DNA from: Cynocephalus volans | Taxonomy: Eukaryota > Chordata > Mammalia > Dermoptera > Cynocephalidae | Length of the DNA: 64,000 bases | Assembly: GCF_027409185.1 (NCBI RefSeq) | Contig: NC_084468.1 | Location: forward strand, 141,520,001-141,584,000 | Direction: 5' to 3' | Shown here: positions 31,851 to 45,114 of the stretch, in pieces | Position numbering within the stretch: the first letter of the stretch is position 1 | Layout: each line of letters begins with the position of its first letter | Made by a program: the position numbers and the translations under genes | The notes under the pieces: generated by a model | The model's input: only the letters and a program-made list of their open reading frames with translations | Database searches by the model: none | What the model was told of the DNA's origin: nothing

Positions 31851-34800
31851 TTAAGACTAGTAGCTATAAGTTAACACTGATTATAACTACTCATTACATA
31901 TTCAAGGAGTTCTTAAGAATAAAGAAAAATTTTATTTTAATAATTATCATTGTTAATTTTGTAAAGATTTAAAATCTCACCCGGATGGCCTAACCTTAAT
32001 TTGAAAATATAAACTTGAGGTTTATTCTTATATATAGACTTAGAAGTTGAATATTTATCTGTGCTGATTAAGGACAGCCAATTCTGGTCATTCAGGTTCT
32101 AAACTTCTTCTTTTTTTTTTTTTTTTCATCAAAAATATTTGCTTTCCTGGATTATTTAGATTATTGCCTTAATTCTCCATTTCTTGTGGTTTATTTCAAT
32201 TACTGATCTTACTTAGTTTTCTTATCTTTCTTTGACAGACAACAAATTCTTTGACTTGAAAAACCCATGTTAGTGTTAGTAATTAGGTTATGATGTGGCC
32301 TGAAAATAACTCTGTTCTTGTTTTGTGAACTAATGACCCTGTTGGAGACAGAGAACAACCAACATATCAACATCCCTTGGTCAGTCTGGTTGCCACATAC
32401 ACTAAGTGCCCAAGAGCCTGGTCCCTTTGATGCAAGATAACAATGAAGACGGTGATGACAGTATCTTCTACAGCTTTTTTTTTTTTTTTTTTCTTTAAAA
32501 AACCTCTTTCACGTTTGGTATAATTCAGACAAAAAAAGAGATTAAGTTTTGCCTCCCTTTTTTAGCTTTTGATTTAACTAGGAACAGTTTTCTTTTCATC
32601 AGGGAATGCAAAATGTGAGGATGGGACAACTTCTTGAGCCTTTTTACTAAGCAGTATGCAAACTCATGTCAATCATGAATATATTCATTTATTCACTGAG
32701 TGCTTAGTCTTTGCTACATATTGTTTTAGATACAAATATTTTTATAAAATTTTTCTTAATCAATGAGATTCATTAATTTTTACTGATGTGATTTTAATGT
32801 TAAATTACTATTTACCTATTAATTCATTTAAGAATAAATTTTATTTGTTTAATCATAAGGTTTTTTCCAACCTTCATGCTGCTATGCCAACTGTTACAAT
32901 TAAAATAGTTCAGTAAGGCAGGGTATGATTAGTGGAATTAAATTAACAAAAAAAAAAAAAAAAAAGGAAAAGGAACTAAAAAGCTACTCAAAGGAAATTT
33001 AAGGAAAAAACCCAATAAAATTGAATTGAATGAAAACTGTAAAAATGGAAAGATTATTTACTTTAAAATGTGATGGCCTAAATTGTATTAGGTCATCCCA
33101 TTTTGATGGATCAGGAAAAAATCCTAATAATTAATAGATAGTTATTAAGCATCCTTCTTATACAAAGAACTTTAGCACATTGAAGGCCTACAAAGAAACA
33201 AGATGAAGAATCATAATTGAAGAAGACTCATAATTTGGGATAAATTTGGAACAGTAAAAGGAAAGTTAGAGATTAGAAAGAGTAATGGAAAAGTCAGGGA
33301 CAGGCTGTTAAGGGAGAAGTCTCACACATAATTGAAGACAGAGGAGAGAAGAGAACACTGTAAAGATGAGGACATGAAGAATTTCAGAAAGGTAAGAAAT
33401 AAATTAAATTGAAGTAGTTTCTAAAAGTTGAGGAAGAAAATAGACAATTTAGACTTTTTTTTCCCCCTTCTGGGGTTGAGTATTTATTTTCCTGAGAAAT
33501 ATGTGGTTCAAATTCTTTGGGGAAAAAATTTAAAAAGATAGTAAAGCTGTATTTGGAAATCAGTACTCAAACTATCTGCGCCAGAAAGGAAGAACCAAAG
33601 CAGCACAGTTTTGTCCCAAATAAACTATTGGATTTGTGGTCGTTGTTTAGAGATCCTCGTATCACATGTAATTTATTCATTTGGGAAATATGCTGGTTAT
33701 AGTATTGACTGAAATTCCAATTGAAGACACTTTCAGGACTTGAGAGAATGAGGGGTGAGAAATATTATGTGAAGCTTACGTTTTTCAAAAGTGGCCTAAA
33801 ACTGTTACCTGCTTCTATCTAAATAGTTTCAGGTATGTAAATTCTTAAAGGAGCCTATTTACTTTAGGGCTATCAATGCAAAAGCTTAATTCCATTAAAC
33901 ATTTTTAAAAGGCTAAATCCATATTGTTTACAGTGGATCTGCTCTGTGATGTATTCAAACACAAGCTTCTGTCACGTGTTTTTGCTACCATATGTACACC
34001 TATTAATTAACTCCTTGTAAATGTCTCCAGTATTCCCTTGGGTTTGCTAAAAGTTTGCTGTTGACGCTTCACTTTTGCCACAAATCCCACTTCTCTCAAT
34101 TTTAAATATGAAGTTTCAGAGACCAAATAAATAACACCCCTCTCTGTCATCCAAGTTTGTAACCATTTGAGAGACAGATATGGGAATTAGGCAAACAGAA
34201 ATCCATATATTAACTTTAATAGTAATGAAGCTGATATTGAAGGTCATAGCTTATTGTGAGAGCCAAATGAGACTTGCTAATAGCTCCTTCCTAAACTAGA
34301 CCAATTTACCCACCTGGGCAATGGCAGGCCTCTTCTCCTTGGAGAAGCTGGGCCACAGGTATTGGGCGTGGAGAAGGGGAACAGGAGGTAGAGCCTCTGC
34401 AGGCAGGTAGACTTCAAGAGAGAAAGGAAGGACGTTGATGAAGCTTGCTCTCAGCATCTTCTCTCAAACTCATCGATCATAAGATACTTTGCCACCAAGA
34501 GAAAGGGTGAGTAAAGCCGGGAATGTTACTCTAGTAGAATCTTTTCATCTCAAAAATGGGAGGTGTGGGGTATGTGCATCCATCCTGACATCAGATGTCT
34601 ATACTATAGTATGTGTTTTATATTTAAAAAAAGTTACAACACATTTGATAAATCTGTAAAGATTCCTAGTGAACAAAACTGACTAGAAACTAATTCCATT
34701 TTTTAAAACCATCTTCTCTCCATTCTTTCTGTCTGAAGGAAAGACATTGAAAATTTCTACAAAGCACTTGAATAATAGAAAGACCTCGTCAAACACAATA

Positions 34801-35329
34801 GATTAATCTAGTCTTACTAAAGTTTCAACCAAGCACTCTTTCAACTTGCTTCATTGACCAGTTTTCTATACTAAACATACATTCATCATAAGGTCTAGAG
34901 ATGCTGACCTTTTTCAGACCTTGTCATTATTTCTATCGTTAGGATAAAATTTTTAGCTGATAAACTTGTGTTCTGATATCATCTCAAGTTCGCCTGCCTA
35001 GCTGATGTTATGAACAGAATTTATTCTAAACTATGAGGTATGAAAGCATCATACGTGTCTTTTTACATTGTCAAATTGTTCAAAGGTATTTACATAGGTA
35101 GGTACAAATGTTCTTTTAAAACTGCGTCTCTGAGGGAGTGATAATTATGATTAATATTGAAATACATTCATATTGTGTTTCCCATTGAATAAATTTTACG
35201 TTTTAGGGGTGCCCCCCACCAGGGTCACGTGTTCAGCACCTGCCTGTTGGACTTGCAGCCTGGGATAATACTTGGGCTTGACTTAGTTCTTTAAGGCAGC
35301 AGTGGTATAGACACTGAAGTCTTAAGCTT
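31851..35329. other. No gene recognised
   Basis: 3.5 kb of AT-rich sequence with T-tracts (32107, 32477) and an A-tract (32948-32966). 34270-34520 is locally less AT-rich and ends with a donor-like GTGAGT, but no frame or acceptor supports an exon. Confidence 0.45.
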
Positions 35330-35480
35330 GGCTTTAAACGGAGCTACACAAATTATTTGCCATGCTTCCTTGGGAAAGCTACCTAATTTCTCTTGCCTTC
35401 AGTTTCTTTATTGGAAACATGGAAATAATAATAGTAATGCATTTTAAGTTGATAACTAACAAGAAGATTGTACTTGTACA
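35330..35480 (+). repeat. MIR relic
   Basis: 'ccttgggaaagctacctaat', 'cttcagtttctttattggaa', then 'acatggaaataataatagta' follows the MIR order. Confidence 0.7.
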
Positions 35481-35889
35481 TGCTGTTAATATCCCAAACC
35501 CACTTATTTAATAAATATTAACTATTATTGTTATTGTTATCCTGCTGATTGCCAGAGTCATAAGTAACCCCGATATCATGTTTACTTTTCTCTGAATATC
35601 TTGGTGTTCTCCTGATTAGAACAGATACAGATGAAGGTCCTTTTAGCCATCTTGGCCTATGAGTTCTGTGCCTCTTCCCTTCTCAATGGCTTCTCATCTT
35701 TTATAAATGTAACTAAGGTTCTTCTATCCCTTTTTTAAAATAAAAAAAAAAAGAAACTTTTGCTTGAGTCATTCTTCTCTATGACTCTGTGAATCTATCC
35801 TCTCTCACTCTAACTTTAGGAGCTGAACACTCTCCATCTCCTCTTTTTCTTTTTTAAATCATTCCTCAATTTCTAATTAGCTTTATCCT

Positions 35890-36005
35890 CACAAATACTA
35901 ATGGAGTGTAAATATGTGCTGGGCACTATGCTTGGTAATGGGGATACTGCAGTAGAGAAGACACATCCAAACTCTGCCTGCACAGAGATTCTGCCTCCCA
36001 TCATT
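35890..36005 (-). repeat. L2-like LINE relic
   Basis: 'aaatatgtgctgggcactat' followed by 'ggggatactgcagtagagaa' is the reverse of the L2 3' end. Diverged. Confidence 0.55.
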
Positions 36006-36795
36006 CTGCTGAAACTTCTCTCCATAACAATTACCAAATGTCTCCTAATTATAGAACTTAATGACCTATTCTTTGCCTGTTTGTGTGTGTGTGCGTGAGT
36101 GTGTGTGTGATATCTCTAGGGCATTTGAGACAGATGACATTCCTGAAACTGTGCTCTCACGTGGCCTTCATGCCACCGCCATCTCTGCATCTTTTCCTAC
36201 CTCTCAGGACCTCCAGATTAGTTTCCTTAGGTGCCTATTTTGACTATATTGTATATGTTCCCTGGGGTTTCATCTTTGGCTCTCTTTTCTTGTAGTCTCC
36301 AGAGCAGCATTTTCAGTTGCTTATAAGATATTCTGAACTGTTAAATTCCAAAGATAACTCAAAATCATCATATTCAAACTTGCTCAGCAAGTCTCTGTCT
36401 CTCTGATTTCTTTGTCTCTTTCTTTCTCTACTCTCTCTCTCTTTCAAATCTTCTCCTGTCTGACATTTGCTACTTTACTTGAAAGCATCACTACCGATCA
36501 ATCCATTTCCCAAAACTGAAACCTGGGAATCATCCTCAATGTCTCTCTATTTCTTACAAACTATGCACAATTGATCTAGTCCCACTGACTTCGCCCCCTT
36601 ACTATCTCCTTAATCTCCATTCACCCACCCTATTTGTGTGCCTTTGAGTGGGCTTTCCTCTCCTCTAAACCTTTCAGCTATGCCAAATCTAACTAATTGG
36701 TATATTTAGCTAAATAAAAATTGAACCTAAATCTTTCGGAATCTGGCCCCAGTTTTTCTTATAGATATAATCTAGTACTTTTATCCCACCCCAGG
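36006..36795. other. No feature recognised
   Basis: Pyrimidine-rich stretch with a short GT-rich run at about 36081-36110. No convincing coding frame. Confidence 0.4.
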
Positions 36796-37153
36796 TACTA
36801 TGAACTGAATTGTGTCCCCCTCCCCCGAATCTATCTGTTGATACTCTAACCCCCAAGGTAAGTGCATTTGGAACAGGGCTTTTAGGAGGTAATTAGGATT
36901 AAATGAGGCCCTAATCTGATAGGGCTGGTGGCCCTGTAAATAGAGGAAGAGAGAGAGTTATCTCTTTCTGCCATGTGAGGATGTGGTAAGAAGGTGGCTG
37001 TTTACAACCTGGGAAGAGAGCCCTCATCTAGAACCAAATCAGTGGCACCTTGATCTGAGACTTCTAGTATCCAGAATGTAAGAAAACAAATTTCTGTTGT
37101 TTAACTCACTCAGCCTGTAGTATTTTTTATGGCAACCTGAGGAGAGTAGTACA
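36796..37153 (+). mobile_element. Solo MLT1-type MaLR LTR
   Basis: 358 bp starting near 'gaactgaattgtgtccccct' and ending in GTACA, with MLT1 phrases ('ctaacccccaa', 'ctgccatgtgaggatgtgg'). A perfect 5-bp duplication CCAGG brackets it (36791-36795, 37154-37158), as expected for ERV-L/MaLR integration. No internal sequence remains. Confidence 0.88.
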
Positions 37154-37499
37154 CCAGGCCCCAAGTAAACTTCAGGTAAGCTCACATTTTCATTTCTGAC
37201 CATTGGTTGTCAATTGACAATATCATACCTTTGCACCCTCTCTTCCCATTGTCCAGAATCCTCCTTTCCACTTTCCTTCTATAGGAAAATCTCCTCATTT
37301 TCTAAGAACAAGTTTAATTATTACCTCTTGTCTTTCCTGAATGTCCTCACATTCACAGAAGCAGCATGAGTAACATCTACTTTTGGAAACTGTGTACTTG
37401 CATTATAGCAGGGACAACATTGCATTTTTTACAGTTCTCTGCATTAAGAATAACATGCTTAAGTAAAGAAAAACTCTATCTTATTCTTCTTTATATTTT

Positions 37500-37585
37500 C
37501 CATCCAAGTACTAACCAGGCCCGACCCTGCTTAGCTTCTGAGATGAGATGAGATTGGGTGCATTCAGGGTGGTACGGCCATAGAC
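37500..37585 (-). pseudogene. RN5S pseudogene: 5S rRNA retropseudogene, 3'-truncated and tailless
   Basis: The minus strand from 37585 reads GTCTATGGCCGTACCACCC and continues through AAGCTAAGCAGGGTCGGGCC and TTAGTACTTGGATGG, matching the first 86 or so nucleotides of the 121-nt 5S rRNA, with a few C-to-T type changes. The 3' third is absent and there is no A-tail. A 12-bp repeat TTCTTTATATTT flanks it (37487-37498 and 37588-37599), which shows retroposition. The internal Pol III control region is partly kept, but the gene is incomplete and the terminator is missing. Confidence 0.92.
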
Positions 37586-37599
37586 TTTTCTTTATATTT

Positions 37600-38824
37600 C
37601 CATGGCTAAGCAGACTGTTTTGATACTGAGTAAATGCTATTAAATGAACTAATGGATTGATGAATGAATGAAAAATATAAAGGTTGAATGCATTTCCTTA
37701 AACCAGCAATACTAAATTGGAGGATGAACCAGCGTTCCCTGGAGTCTTTCTATGTTACCTATTTACTAATTTATTCACTAATATTTATTAAAAAGCTCCT
37801 AGCTGGCATCATTAGCTTTATTGCATTCAGTGAGGAGGGGACTGATGAGTTGAAAGGAAGGAAAAAAATTTGCTCTGTAAATAGTTTAGTTCTTGTTTTT
37901 TAAGTAACATGTGAAGAGAGCAAAAATGCAACTATAAAGCACAAGACCTTCCAATAAGTACTTAATGTGTCATGTTTATAGATCTCAGAGAAAACATGGG
38001 TTTGTATAAAAACCATTGAAAAATTTCTTCTTTTGTAGTTAATACCTTCAATTATCTTATGTAAAAAACTGATAATTGTAATCATAGTTAAAGATATAAT
38101 AATAAAATAAATTTAGAGTTTGAAAAGAATATTTGCAGAGGCAGCGATAATCACCAAAATGATTCTGGCTGAAGACTGAATCTAATCCTAATATTAAAAG
38201 TCTTAGAATAATTTAGTCAATGTAATTTTATGTTCTTAATGTGCTATGAGGAAACCATAATATACCTTAGTATCGGCTCCAAAATTTTAACCTGATGAAA
38301 CTTGCACTCTCATATTTTAATAAAATGTTGTGAATAGTAATTTCAGTTATGTCGGTCTTCTTAGTTATAATTAAATTTGACCCAACAGCAGTACTTTAAA
38401 AATTTAATTTTTAGCATTGATATTTGCATCAATTCGTTAAATTTTACAATTCAGTTGGTAGGATTTAAAAAATGGAGTTTGATGAAGGCCTCACAATTTA
38501 TTCTAAACACTTATTGTATAAATGAGGAAACTGTGTTCCTGGGAAGTGTTTATACACTTGGGGATGCATATGCAGTTTATAGTGTAGAACATAGAAGGGT
38601 TTTCTTGAATCTTTCAATACTATTGTATAGGAAGGCTCTGCTCACACTTAATTATAATAATTTTTCAGTGAGTAAGCATCAAAATATAATAATGGAAAGG
38701 GTGTCGAATTTCATTATATCAGTCCTGAATTTGAGAGCAGCCTATTTTCTTTCTGTCTCAGAGGCATGAGAAAGTGACTTACTTTATACTCTGTATCATC
38801 ACTTGTAAAGTAATAACAGTCATT
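37600..38824. other. No feature recognised
   Basis: AT-rich. A 130-codon plus-strand frame (38377-38769) has no resemblance to a known protein and ordinary AT-rich composition. Probably chance. Confidence 0.4.
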
Positions 38825-38955
38825 CCCATGTCACTATGATATTTTGAAGTCAATAAGGGTATGCATTTTGTTCACCACTGTATTGCCAGAGCCTAGCATA
38901 GTGCCTCCCATGTAGGGCATACTCAAGAACTTTGTGGAGTGAATAAAAAATGAAG
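38825..38955 (+). repeat. L2 LINE 3' end relic
   Basis: 'tgttcaccactgtattgcca', 'gagcctagcatagtgcctcc' and an ending 'ggagtgaataaaaaatgaa' match the L2 terminus. Confidence 0.8.
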
Positions 38956-39331
38956 AAATGTGTGAATTAACAGTTTGGAGGTGGGGTGGTCAGAATCATT
39001 TTTTTATAGTTATTTAAGCAGGAGAGGATGTTGGTTTGAATCATTAATTATATAACAAATTTCTTATATTAGTAATTTGTATTATTTCTGCTGTTTATTC
39101 TGTTGTAACTGACTTATTAAAGCTGTGAACTTGCTCGATTTCAGTAGGAAGTCCCTTCAGTCTTTCTCACCATCTTCTGTTAACTCTCTCAAGCAGGGTG
39201 TGTTTTCCCATATCTTGGTTTACTCCTGGGCTGTCCTCTTACGATTTCCCATAACTTTCTACTGATAGTTACAAAAAGTCTGGCCTACTTTAATATCACA
39301 TTTGCACTTTTTGTCAAATTTAAAGCTCCTT

Positions 39332-42300
39332 AGAATAGACCACCTATTAGGCCACAAAGCAAGTCTCAAAAAATTAAATAAAATCAAAATCCTATCAACT
39401 ATCTTGTCCAAACACAGTGGAATTAAACTAGAAATCGACAACAATAATGATGCTAGAAACTGTACAAATACATGGATATTTAGCAACATGCTCCTAAACA
39501 ATGAATGGGTGAAAGAAGAAATCAAAAAAGAAAACAAAAAATTCCTGGAGACAAATGAAAACAAAAACACAACATACCAGAACCTATGGGATACACCAAA
39601 AGCAGTTCTAATAGGGAAGTTTACAGCAGTAAATGCCTACATCAAAAAAGAAAGAAAGACTTCAAATAAACAACCTAACACTACACCTCAAGGAGTTGGA
39701 AAAAATATAACAAATCAAACCCCAAAACAGCAGAAGGAGAGAAATAACAGAGATTAGAGCAGAAATCAATGAATTAGAGATTAAAAAGAAATAGAAAAGA
39801 TCTATGAAACAGAGTTGTTTTTTCAAAAAGATAAGCAAAATTAGTAAACTTTTAGTTAGACTAACAAAGAAAAAAAGAGAAGACTCAGATAAATAAAATG
39901 AAATGAAAAAGGAGATATTACAACTGAAACCACAGAAATACAAAGAATCACAAGAGACTGCTATGAACAACTATATGCACACAAAGTGGAAAACCTAGAA
40001 GAAATGGGTAAATTGCTGGACACATATAACTTACCAAGGTTGAATCATGAAGAACTAGAAAACCTAAACAGACCAATAACTCATTCTATGAGGCCAACAT
40101 TAACCTCATACCAAAACTGGAAAAAGACACAACAAAAAAATCTACAGACCAATATCCCTAAGGAACACAGATGCAAAGATCCTCAATAAAATTCTAGCAA
40201 ACAGAATTCAACAACACATTAAAAAGATCATTCAGCATGATCAAGTGCAATTCATCCCAGAGATGCAAGGATGGACCAGCATATGCAAATCAATAAACAT
40301 AATACATTACATCAACAGAATGAAGGAAAAAAAAAAAAAACCCCAAACATGATCATTTCAATAGATGCAGAAAATGCATCTGGTAAAATCGAACACCACT
40401 TCATGGTAACAACACTCAACAAATTAGATATAGAAAGAATGTACTTCAACACAATAAAGGTCATTTACAACAAACCCACAGCTAATATTGTACTGAATGG
40501 ACAAAAATTGGAGTCTTTCTCCTAAGATCTGGAACAAGACAAGGATGCCCACTTTCCCCACTCTTACTCAACATATTGCTGGAAGTTCTAGCCAGTACAA
40601 TAAGGCAAGAGAAAGCAAGGGCAACCAAATTGGAAAGGAGGAAGTCAAACTATCCCTATTTGCAGATGACATGATCATCTAAAACCCTAAAGACGCCACC
40701 AAAAATTAATTAGAAATAGTTAATGACTTCAGTATAGTGGAGGATACAAAATCCTCACACAAAAATCAATAGCCATCCTGTAAATCAATAATGTGAGAGA
40801 TGAAGCAGAAATCAAGACAGTAGTCCTATTCACTATAGCTATCAAAAAAATGAGACACCTAGGAATAAATTTAACCAAGGAGGTGAAAAACCTCTACAAT
40901 GAAAACTGTAAAACACTGGTGAAAAAAATTGAACAGGACTCAAATAAATGGAAAGATACCTCATGTTCCTGGGTTGCAAGAATTAACATCATCAAAATGT
41001 CCATAATTTTCAAAGCAATCTACACATTCCATGCAATTCCTATCAAAATACCAATGACATTCTTCACAGAAAGAGAAAAAAACATCTTAAAATTAGTATG
41101 GAACTGCCAAAGACCCCATATAGCTAAAGGAATCTTGAACAAAAAGAACAAAGTTGGAAGCATCAAACTTCCTCACTTTCAAAATATACTATAAAGCTAT
41201 AGAAACCAAGACAGCATGGTACTGGTATAAAAATAGACAAAATAGACCAGTGGAACAGAATAGAGATCCCAAAAATAAACACGCGGATTTATAACTGATT
41301 TTTGACAAAGGTGCCAAAAATATAGAATAGGGAAAGGACAGCCTCTTCAACAACCGGTGCTGGGAAAACTGGATATCCATATGCAGAAGATTGAAACTAC
41401 ACCCCTATCTCTCACCATACACACAAAAAATCAACTCAAAGTGGATTAAACACCCAAATTTAAGACTCAAAAATATGAGACTCCTAGAAGAAAACATAGG
41501 GGAATCGTTACATGAAACGGGAATGAGCAGCTCTTTTTTGAGCGAGACTACAAAGGCACAGGCAACTAAAGCAAAAATGTGCAAAAGAGACTACATCAAA
41601 CTAAAAAGCTTCTGCATGACAAGGGACATTGTCAACAATGAAGAAACTATCTACAGAATGCGAGAAAGTATTTGTAAGCTGCACATCAAATGAAGGGCTA
41701 ATATCCAAAATATGTAAGGAACTCAAACAACTCAACAGCAAAAACCCCACAAATAACCCAATTAAAAAATGGGTAAGGGACCTGAACAGATGTTTCTGAA
41801 AAGAAGACATACAAATGGCCCACAAGCACATGAAAAAATGCACTAATCATTAGGGAAATGCAAATTAAAACCGCAATGATGTATCACCTCACCCCACCTA
41901 GAATGGCTGTTATCAACAATATAGAAAATAACAAATGCTGGAGAGGATGTGGAGAAAAAGGACCCTCCTACACAGCTGGTGGGAATGTAAATGGCACAGC
42001 CGTTGTGGAAATCAGTATGGAGGTTCCTTGGAGGTTCCTTGGAGAACTAAAAATAGATTTACATTGCAACCCAGCTATCGCACTACCGAGTGTATTCCCA
42101 AAGGAAATGAAATCAATATATCAAAAAGACACCTGCACACCTATGTTCATCTCAATGCTATCCACAATAGCCGAGATATGGAATCAACCTAAGTGTCCAT
42201 CAAAAGATAAATGAATAATAAAACTGTTGTATATACACACAATGGAATACTATTCAAGTGTAAAAAGAAATAATATCTTATCATTTGCAGCAAGATGGAT

Positions 42301-42591
42301 GGAACTGGAAACCATCATGTTAAGTGAAATAAGTCAAGCACAGAAAGACAAGAAAGACAGATACTGCATGATCTTAGTCATATGTGGAATCTTGAAGAAA
42401 AAAAAAAAGTGGTTCTCATAAAAGTAGAGAGTAGAATAATGGTTACCAGAGGCTGGAGGGGAGAGGGGTGTGGGAGAGGAAAAGTGGTGGACTAATGGAC
42501 ATAAAGCTATGCTCCCTACCCTAAGTGAACCATTGTGCAGTATATGCATGTATTGAAACAACACACTGTACCCCTCAAAAATGTACAAGAA
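39332..42591 (+). mobile_element. Old L1, ORF2 endonuclease region to 3' end
   Basis: 3.26 kb in sense orientation, 5'-truncated inside the endonuclease domain (ATTAGGCCACAAAGCAAGTC near 39346). The RT box reads FADDMII followed by a stop (about 40660-40682). The C-terminal region is at 41391-42420, followed by the 3' UTR to about 42590. ORF2 is broken into many pieces. A small tandem duplication (GGTTCCTTGGAG) lies near 42025-42048. It is more diverged than the L1s at 20957 and 46629, so it belongs to an older wave. Confidence 0.9.
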
Positions 42592-42729
42592 CCCCCGTGG
42601 CACACTTGGTAGAGTGCTGCGCTGGCAGCGCAGCGATGCTCCCGCCGCGGGTTCGGATCCTATATAGGACTGACCGGTGTACTCACTGGCTGAGTGCCGG
42701 TCACGAAAAAAGGACAAAAAAAAAAAAAA
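42592..42729 (+). mobile_element. tRNA-derived SINE, short type
   Basis: A box TGGCACACTTGG (42598-42609), B box GGTTCGGATCC (42650-42660), the same body as the copy at 20614 and the same GGACAAAAA tail. The first few bases of the head are missing. It landed at or in the tail of the old L1. The target duplication cannot be read clearly in the A-rich flank. Confidence 0.9.
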
Positions 42730-42739
42730 GAAAGAAATT

Positions 42740-43190
42740 GCTGAAGGAAAAGTTGTGGAAAAAATGTTTGCTAGGGGCAAGCTGTCTGTTGGGGAAAACT
42801 TTAGAGATAATTATATTTAGATTTTATCAAAAGAGTTTAACTTTTGTTTAAGGAGAGGTCATACTTTAGATAATGAGCCAGTTTGACCAATTTAGCCCTT
42901 TAGTAATTATACTTTGGAACGTCACTTTAATTTACTGATGTTACGAGTTTCCATTGTCAAGCTATACTTAGCCACAGACAACTTTTGTAACACTGCCTAT
43001 GTCCTTATGTCCTACTTTGATGATTGAATCCACTGATTTTTCTTGTAAAACTTCCTTGTCTTGTCAATAAAAAGAAAGGCTGATTTTGAATCAGGGCTGC
43101 TCCCCTGATGGGTGGCAGTCCCTTCAGGCCTCATTGATTGTATTTGAACGAATTCTTTCTTTCTCTTTTCTCCATCTCGGTTACACAGAG
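42740..43190 (+). repeat. Possible ERV LTR
   Basis: The 3' part looks like an R-U5 region: an AATAAA at about 43067-43072, a GC-richer stretch with 'ctgatgggtggcagtccctt', then a pyrimidine-rich end 'tctccatctcggttacaca'. I could not find a target duplication, and the start is a guess. Confidence 0.35.
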
Positions 43191-43606
43191 GAAGGTGTAA
43201 TAGTGGTTGACTTCTCTATTTTTCTCTCCACTTATTTTGCACTTTGCTAATTTCACCTGCATCCCTGCCTAGGGTCAGGGGCTTAGGGGAAAAAGGACAG
43301 TTAAGAGGACAAAAACATCTATATTCAATTTGTACAATTATAGTCTGGCCTTGGTGCTCCCTAGGTGTGGCAGATGGCAAGTTTACTTTTTCTCTTACGG
43401 GGTCCTTTTATGGATTACTAGAAAATTCCACTCTGCTAGAATACTACAAAGTCAATTTTCTTCATGCTTGTAACTAATTCCTTACTCCTCTCCCATTCCT
43501 GCTGCTGGGGCCCCTCTCTTCATCTAGAATGGCCCTCTTGGGTGTAGTTTCTATCAAGACAAACCAAATACAGCTCACTTCCATGGGGGTGCATCTGGGC
43601 CAGCAG
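43191..43606. other. No feature recognised
   Basis: Unassigned. A 77-codon open frame (43244-43477) has no recognisable similarity. Confidence 0.4.
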
Positions 43607-43985
43607 TGTATTTGTCTGGTAGGGCTGCCATAACTAGGTACCACAGATTGGGTGGTTTAAAAGCAGAAATTTATATTCTCACAGTTCTGAAGGCCAGAAG
43701 TCCAAGACTGAGGTGTTGGCAGGTTGGATTTTTACCAAGACCTTTATATTTGTCTTATAGATGCATGTCTTTTTCCTTTGTCTTCACATGGTCTTCCTCC
43801 TGAGTGTGTCTATATCCGATTTTCCTCTTTTTATGAGGACACCAGTCATATTCAATTAGGACCCATCCTAATGACCTAATTTTAGCTCTTTACTGTACTT
43901 TATCTTCATGTACAGCAACATTCTAAGGTATTGGGGGTTAGGACTTCAATATAAATTTTGAGAGGATACAACCTAGCCCATAACA
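43607..43985 (-). mobile_element. Solo MLT1-type MaLR LTR
   Basis: The plus strand begins TGTATTTGTCTGGTAGGGCT and ends AGCCCATAACA. The reverse complement is an MLT1-like LTR with 'agtcctaacccccaat'. There is no internal sequence. A target duplication is not obvious, as expected for an old copy. Confidence 0.82.
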
Positions 43986-44179
43986 ACTGGAAATACACAC
44001 ATTCAGGACTGCCTCACCAAATCTGCAAGTTCAGGCAGTTATCACAAAGCCTTTTTCTTATAGTTTGGCCACCTATCAGCCCTTTCCATTCGCATTTTTG
44101 ATGTGCAAGTCAGACACCAGTCTCTGTGTCCTTCAAATTCCAGAGAATGCATGTCAAGTTTTGCCAGTGGTTCTCTTGT

Positions 44180-44183
<4 letters not shown>

Positions 44184-44227
<44 letters not shown>
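44184..44227 (+). repeat. (GT)n microsatellite
   Basis: About 22 GT units, directly visible. Confidence 0.97.
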
Positions 44228-44228
<1 letters not shown>

Positions 44229-44359
44229 AAACTCACACTATTATGAATAATACTTTAGTGAGTATACACATACTAAGATCACTGTACATATCCATATTAC
44301 TTACTTATTTACTAGATACATTCCTAGAAGTCATTGTTTATGGTGTCTTTTAATAATTG

Positions 44360-44600
44360 GAACATTTTATTTTTGATCATTATTAGTATTTTTTATTTTA
44401 TTTTTTATTATACATACATGTTGGGTACAATGTTGATCTTCAATAATTGTGCAGAATGTGTGGTCATTAGATCGGGATAGTTAGCTTATTCATCATTAAA
44501 ATACACAACCATTCTTTGTGTCCATTGACCAATTCCTCATTAGCTCCCCTCCCTGTCCCCTCCCCTCCCCTTTTCCACCTCTGGTTTTCTAAAAGTTCTT
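44360..44600 (-). repeat. Probable L1 3' UTR relic
   Basis: 'ttattatacatacatgttgg' and 'tgtggtcattagatc' resemble the reverse of an old L1 3' end. Family and limits are uncertain. Confidence 0.45.
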
Positions 44601-44639
44601 TCCTTTAGTACCTTATAGGTTGCAACATGCTCAAATCAT

Positions 44640-44735
44640 AAATTTTTTGTGAGGTAAAAGCCAGGAGTGGAACACAAATTTCCTAACCCCAGTCTCCTTT
44701 CTAGAACACAATGCTCTTTACCACATTTTATGCCT
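44640..44735 (-). repeat. MIR relic
   Basis: 'ccaggagtggaacacaaatt', 'ctaaccccagtctcc' and 'aatgctctttaccaca' follow the reverse MIR order. Confidence 0.6.
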
Positions 44736-45114
44736 TCAGGAAAGAATTGTTAACTTGAAAGTACTGAGAAGTAGGTAAAGATGAGACAGAGAACACTTTA
44801 ATTCAATTAGTATAGAATTGAGGTCATCAATGACACTGGAAAAAGAAAGTGCTTTTCTTTGGTCTATGTGTGCACAGGCTCCCAAAGAGCAAGAGAAAAA
44901 ACCTTGTTAAGCACTGGTTCACTTGGTGACGCTACTGTGATTTAACTGAGCAGTGATGTCTACTCAAAAAATTAAAAACAAAAAATGATGGCAGTTCACA
45001 GACTCCCAATATAATTTTTTATTAATGTAGCCTGCAGTTTTGAGAGATATTTCAATGAATTTGACATAGATCTCACCTCAGAAAGACAGAATAAACTTTT
45101 GTGTTATCAGTTCA

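Noticed and set aside
37500..37585. Functional 5S rRNA gene
   Set aside because: It lacks the last third of 5S rRNA and the terminator, carries substitutions and is flanked by a target duplication.
38377..38769. 130-codon open frame as a gene
   Set aside because: AT-rich composition, no domain, no splice or promoter context. Consistent with chance.
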